Assembly: GCF_014281965.1 (NCBI RefSeq)
Contig: NZ_JACFTB010000001.1
Coordinates: 620,001 to 684,000, forward strand
Direction: 5' to 3'
Source of the DNA: Rhodococcus sp. BP22
Lineage (GTDB): Bacteria > Actinomycetota > Actinomycetes > Mycobacteriales > Mycobacteriaceae
Length of the DNA: 64,000 nucleotides
Positions 63,001 through 64,000 of the stretch are shown one piece after another (within the stretch, counting starts at the first letter, position 1; the number at the start of each line of letters is the position of its first letter). The translations under genes were made by a program, and so were the position numbers. The notes beneath the pieces are model-generated. The model was not told where the DNA came from. It was given only the letters and a program-made list of their open reading frames with translations, and made no database searches.

Positions 63001-63441
63001 CAGGAGTCCGTGTTCGGTCAACAATCGTCCAGCGTACGAGTGGTAGGTGCTGACCTCCGGTTCTCCGCTCACGATGCGGTCACGTAGCTGCAGACTGGGG
63101 TCGAGCGCACGCACGACCTCCGATCCGGCCAGCCGCGCCAAACGAGCTCGGATTCTCGACGTCAGTTGCTGCGCAGCCTTTCTGGTGAAGGTGAGCCCGA
63201 GAACGCTGTCCGGGTCCACGAAGCCGTTGGCAACCATCCACACCACTCGGGCCGCCATCGTTTCGGTCTTCCCGGCACCTGCTCCGGCGACGACGAGTGT
63301 CGGTCCGAACGCAGATGCGATGACCGCGGCTTGTTCGGGGGTCGGTGGATGCTTCTGACCGAGCGCACTCGCCAGTTCGATCGGATCGATTCGAGCTGAA
63401 CCGACGTCGATCGGAGCCCGATTCTTGGAGCGAGCCATCAT
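60037..63441 (-). CDS. adnB: AdnB subunit of the AdnAB helicase-nuclease
   Basis: A 1134-residue subunit of the actinobacterial double-strand-break end-resection machine. The N-terminal UvrD-like motor has Walker A GAGAGKTET, LLDEYQDT, GDPMQSIYGWRGA and AEDRRLFYVALTRTE; the C-terminal RecB-like nuclease has RGTAFHAWIERRF and GRIDAVF...VIDWKTGKEP with the D-DxK residues. ATG 63441 overlaps the adnA stop (ATGA); the longer frame to 63507 is not needed. Counterpart of Rv3201c. Confidence 0.93.
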   Translation of the reverse strand: MMARSKNRAPIDVGSARIDPIELASALGQKHPPTPEQAAVIASAFGPTLVVAGAGAGKTETMAARVVWMVANGFVDPDSVLGLTFTRKAAQQLTSRIRARLARLAGSEVVRALDPSLQLRDRIVSGEPEVSTYHSYAGRLLTEHGLLLPIEPSATLLSETELWQLAHRVVSTWDGDLDTDRNPTSITETVLALSGQLAEHLVDPDDLRQAHTDLDKLVHTLAPGAGQRGGPTKELLDILDAQHKRVALLPLVSRLAETLRREGALDFGSQMSMAARVAAEHPEVGRSERERFRLVLLDEYQDTGHAQRVLLSSLFGGGSDSTLALTAVGDPMQSIYGWRGASAANLPRFATDFPLVGGAPAPRLELSTSWRNPPEALELANLVTAPLRQTGVSVPTLRARPGATPGDVRLTVTDTVLSEREWVGDRIAGEYRSAAENGRTPPTAAVLVRRNADAEPIAEVLRERGLPVEVVGLGGLLHIPEVADVIAMLRVVADPLAGSAAMRILTGSRWQIGAADLRALSRRARELGIRSGYGAVGRVEDAAELDAALGSSLPGEHSEDAGLADAIADPGPAEHYSEVGRRRITALAAELHTLRERIGQPLTELVADIERLMGIGTEAQARTPFTTGGDVGREHLDEFAGVVADYADNPKATITGFLSFLSAAETVENGLAPGEVEVSPHRVQVLTVHSAKGLEWEVVAVPHVSKGVFPSSTASSTWLGAMAELPPALRGDRALDAEGSDGVPVLDLSELYSRKDLQEAVGRHKDALARRRLAEDRRLFYVALTRTERALFVSGHQWDESSSKPRGPSPFLDELKKFVDESAATGSEPVAVIDGWAPAPESGTANPLSAEPYSAIWPRDPLGARRPAVENGARSVIAALSAATSPHEADPESVADPENWAADVDALLAEREERFHPTVTIALPENLSVSQLVDLAADPDALAERLRRPLPFPPNPLARRGTAFHAWIERRFGATRLLDLDELPGSADNGAAADIDLETLQHAFLASDWALRSPIEVEVPFETSVAGTVLRGRIDAVFADPDGGWTVIDWKTGKEPTATEEQSVVMQLAAYRIAWAELMSAARPESDPVPLEKVRAAFHYVRSGRTVAPSDLPDVKMLAALIDGTPHGKLASEA

Positions 63442-64000
63442 CGGTCGGTCACCTGTCTGCCGGTCTCGTGCGCTGGGCAACTCGATTTCACGGGGCAGTG
63501 TCGACACCCGTCGTTGACGAACGCGGCGAACGTCGGCCCCTGTGTCGCGGACGCCGCCTCGTGCACGGCATCACGCCACTCCTCGAGGACCTCCGGAGTC
63601 GGCGCCGGCTGGATTCGCTGCGTCGCCCCATCCTTGTTGTGGGATTTGGCCACGAACACCAATCGCGCTCCTCCGGGTTCTCCCGCAGGCTCACCGGCGA
63701 TGGCACCCGCCGCTGCGGCGACCTGATACGTCGCCAGCTGACTATGTCTGCGGGCGTCCTCTTTCGACATCACGGTCCTGGCAGTCTTGACGTCGATGAT
63801 CACGGGGCGTCCGTCGGCATCACGCTCGAGTCTGTCGATCCGTCCGCGAAGAGCAACCGACGGTTCTCCCTCGGACCGTGACTCCAGAATTCCGTCGACC
63901 TCGACTTCGACGCCTATTTCGGTGAGTTCGCCGCGAGTACCGCGAAGCCATGCCTCGAAGGTATTCAACATGGCTTCGGTTCTTTCCAACTCGTGCCGCG
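63438..64000 (-). CDS. adnA: AdnA subunit, C-terminal part (runs off window)
   Basis: The last ~187 residues of AdnA; the 5' part lies beyond the window edge. The nuclease core LRGRIDRLERDADGRPVIID plus VKTAR gives the catalytic D-DxK set, and a C-terminal CRHCPVKSSCPAH carries the cysteines expected for an iron-sulfur-stabilised nuclease fold. Translationally coupled to adnB by the ATGA overlap. Confidence 0.88.
   Translation of the reverse strand, partial: RHELERTEAMLNTFEAWLRGTRGELTEIGVEVEVDGILESRSEGEPSVALRGRIDRLERDADGRPVIIDVKTARTVMSKEDARRHSQLATYQVAAAAGAIAGEPAGEPGGARLVFVAKSHNKDGATQRIQPAPTPEVLEEWRDAVHEAASATQGPTFAAFVNDGCRHCPVKSSCPAHETGRQVTDR

Overview
The window is GC-rich, densely coded actinobacterial chromosome. 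Its gene order closely follows the Mycobacterium tuberculosis order in several blocks (serB-ctaD-fecB, nrdHIEF with the flanking FMN reductase/TetR pair, prfB-mscS-ftsE-ftsX-smpB, fadE24-fadE23, and the Rv3193c to Rv3202c-like block with whiB7, uvrD2, mrx1, nudC and adnBA). The tmRNA tag reads ADSNQRDYALAA. Lsr2, WhiB7, a mycoredoxin and an Rpf protein place it in the Mycobacteriales; Rhodococcus or a near relative (Nocardiaceae) is the best guess. This is inferred from remembered family and synteny patterns, not from a database search.

Layout. 0-5.8 kb: peptidyl-tRNA hydrolase domain protein, serB, ctaD, a FecB-like lipoprotein and a Nudix hydrolase. 5.8-10.6 kb: class Ib ribonucleotide reductase operon nrdH-nrdI-nrdE-nrdF, interrupted between nrdE and nrdF by a free-standing GIY-YIG/NUMOD3 homing-type endonuclease and preceded by two NrdR-like boxes. 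11-14 kb: FMN reductase with divergent TetR regulator, fructosamine kinase and nadE. 14-18.1 kb: molybdenum cofactor cluster (moaD-moaA facing moeA-moaCB fusion-moaE). 18.1-27.9 kb: CobW GTPase, N-acetylmuramoyl-alanine amidase, fprB, lsr2, tRNA-Ala, a DsbA-like protein, an MFS exporter, pgm, and a frameshifted DUF3263 gene beside a DUF2510 membrane protein. 27.9-28.8 kb: decayed tyrosine integrase abutting the 3' end of ssrA (tmRNA). 28.9-36.3 kb: SDR protein, EamA transporter with an apparent CTG start, smpB, ftsX, ftsE, a Pro/Ser-rich membrane-anchored protein, an MscS channel and prfB; ftsX is flanked on both sides by related short direct repeats. 36.4-43.7 kb: hisN, fadE24-fadE23, an ECF42-type sigma factor with its YCII partner and a fitting promoter, and a fatty acyl-CoA ligase, then tRNA-fMet. 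44-64 kb: Rpf muralytic enzyme behind a structured leader, UPF0182 membrane protein, PPA1309-like protein, PDZ/Lon-like protease, DUF2342 metalloprotease, ThiF/TOMM-like protein, ABC1 kinase, whiB7 with an attenuator leader, uvrD2, mrx1, nudC, a K+ channel, a DoxX-like protein, adnB and the 3' end of adnA.

Most of the window is ordinary core metabolism, translation rescue (ssrA plus smpB), cell division and DNA repair. The unusual items are the endonuclease inside the nrd operon, the whiB7 leader with an 85-codon upstream ORF and terminator, the ECF42 module, the integrase relic at ssrA, and the repeat clusters splitting ftsE, ftsX and smpB. No CRISPR array, complete prophage or intact insertion sequence was seen.
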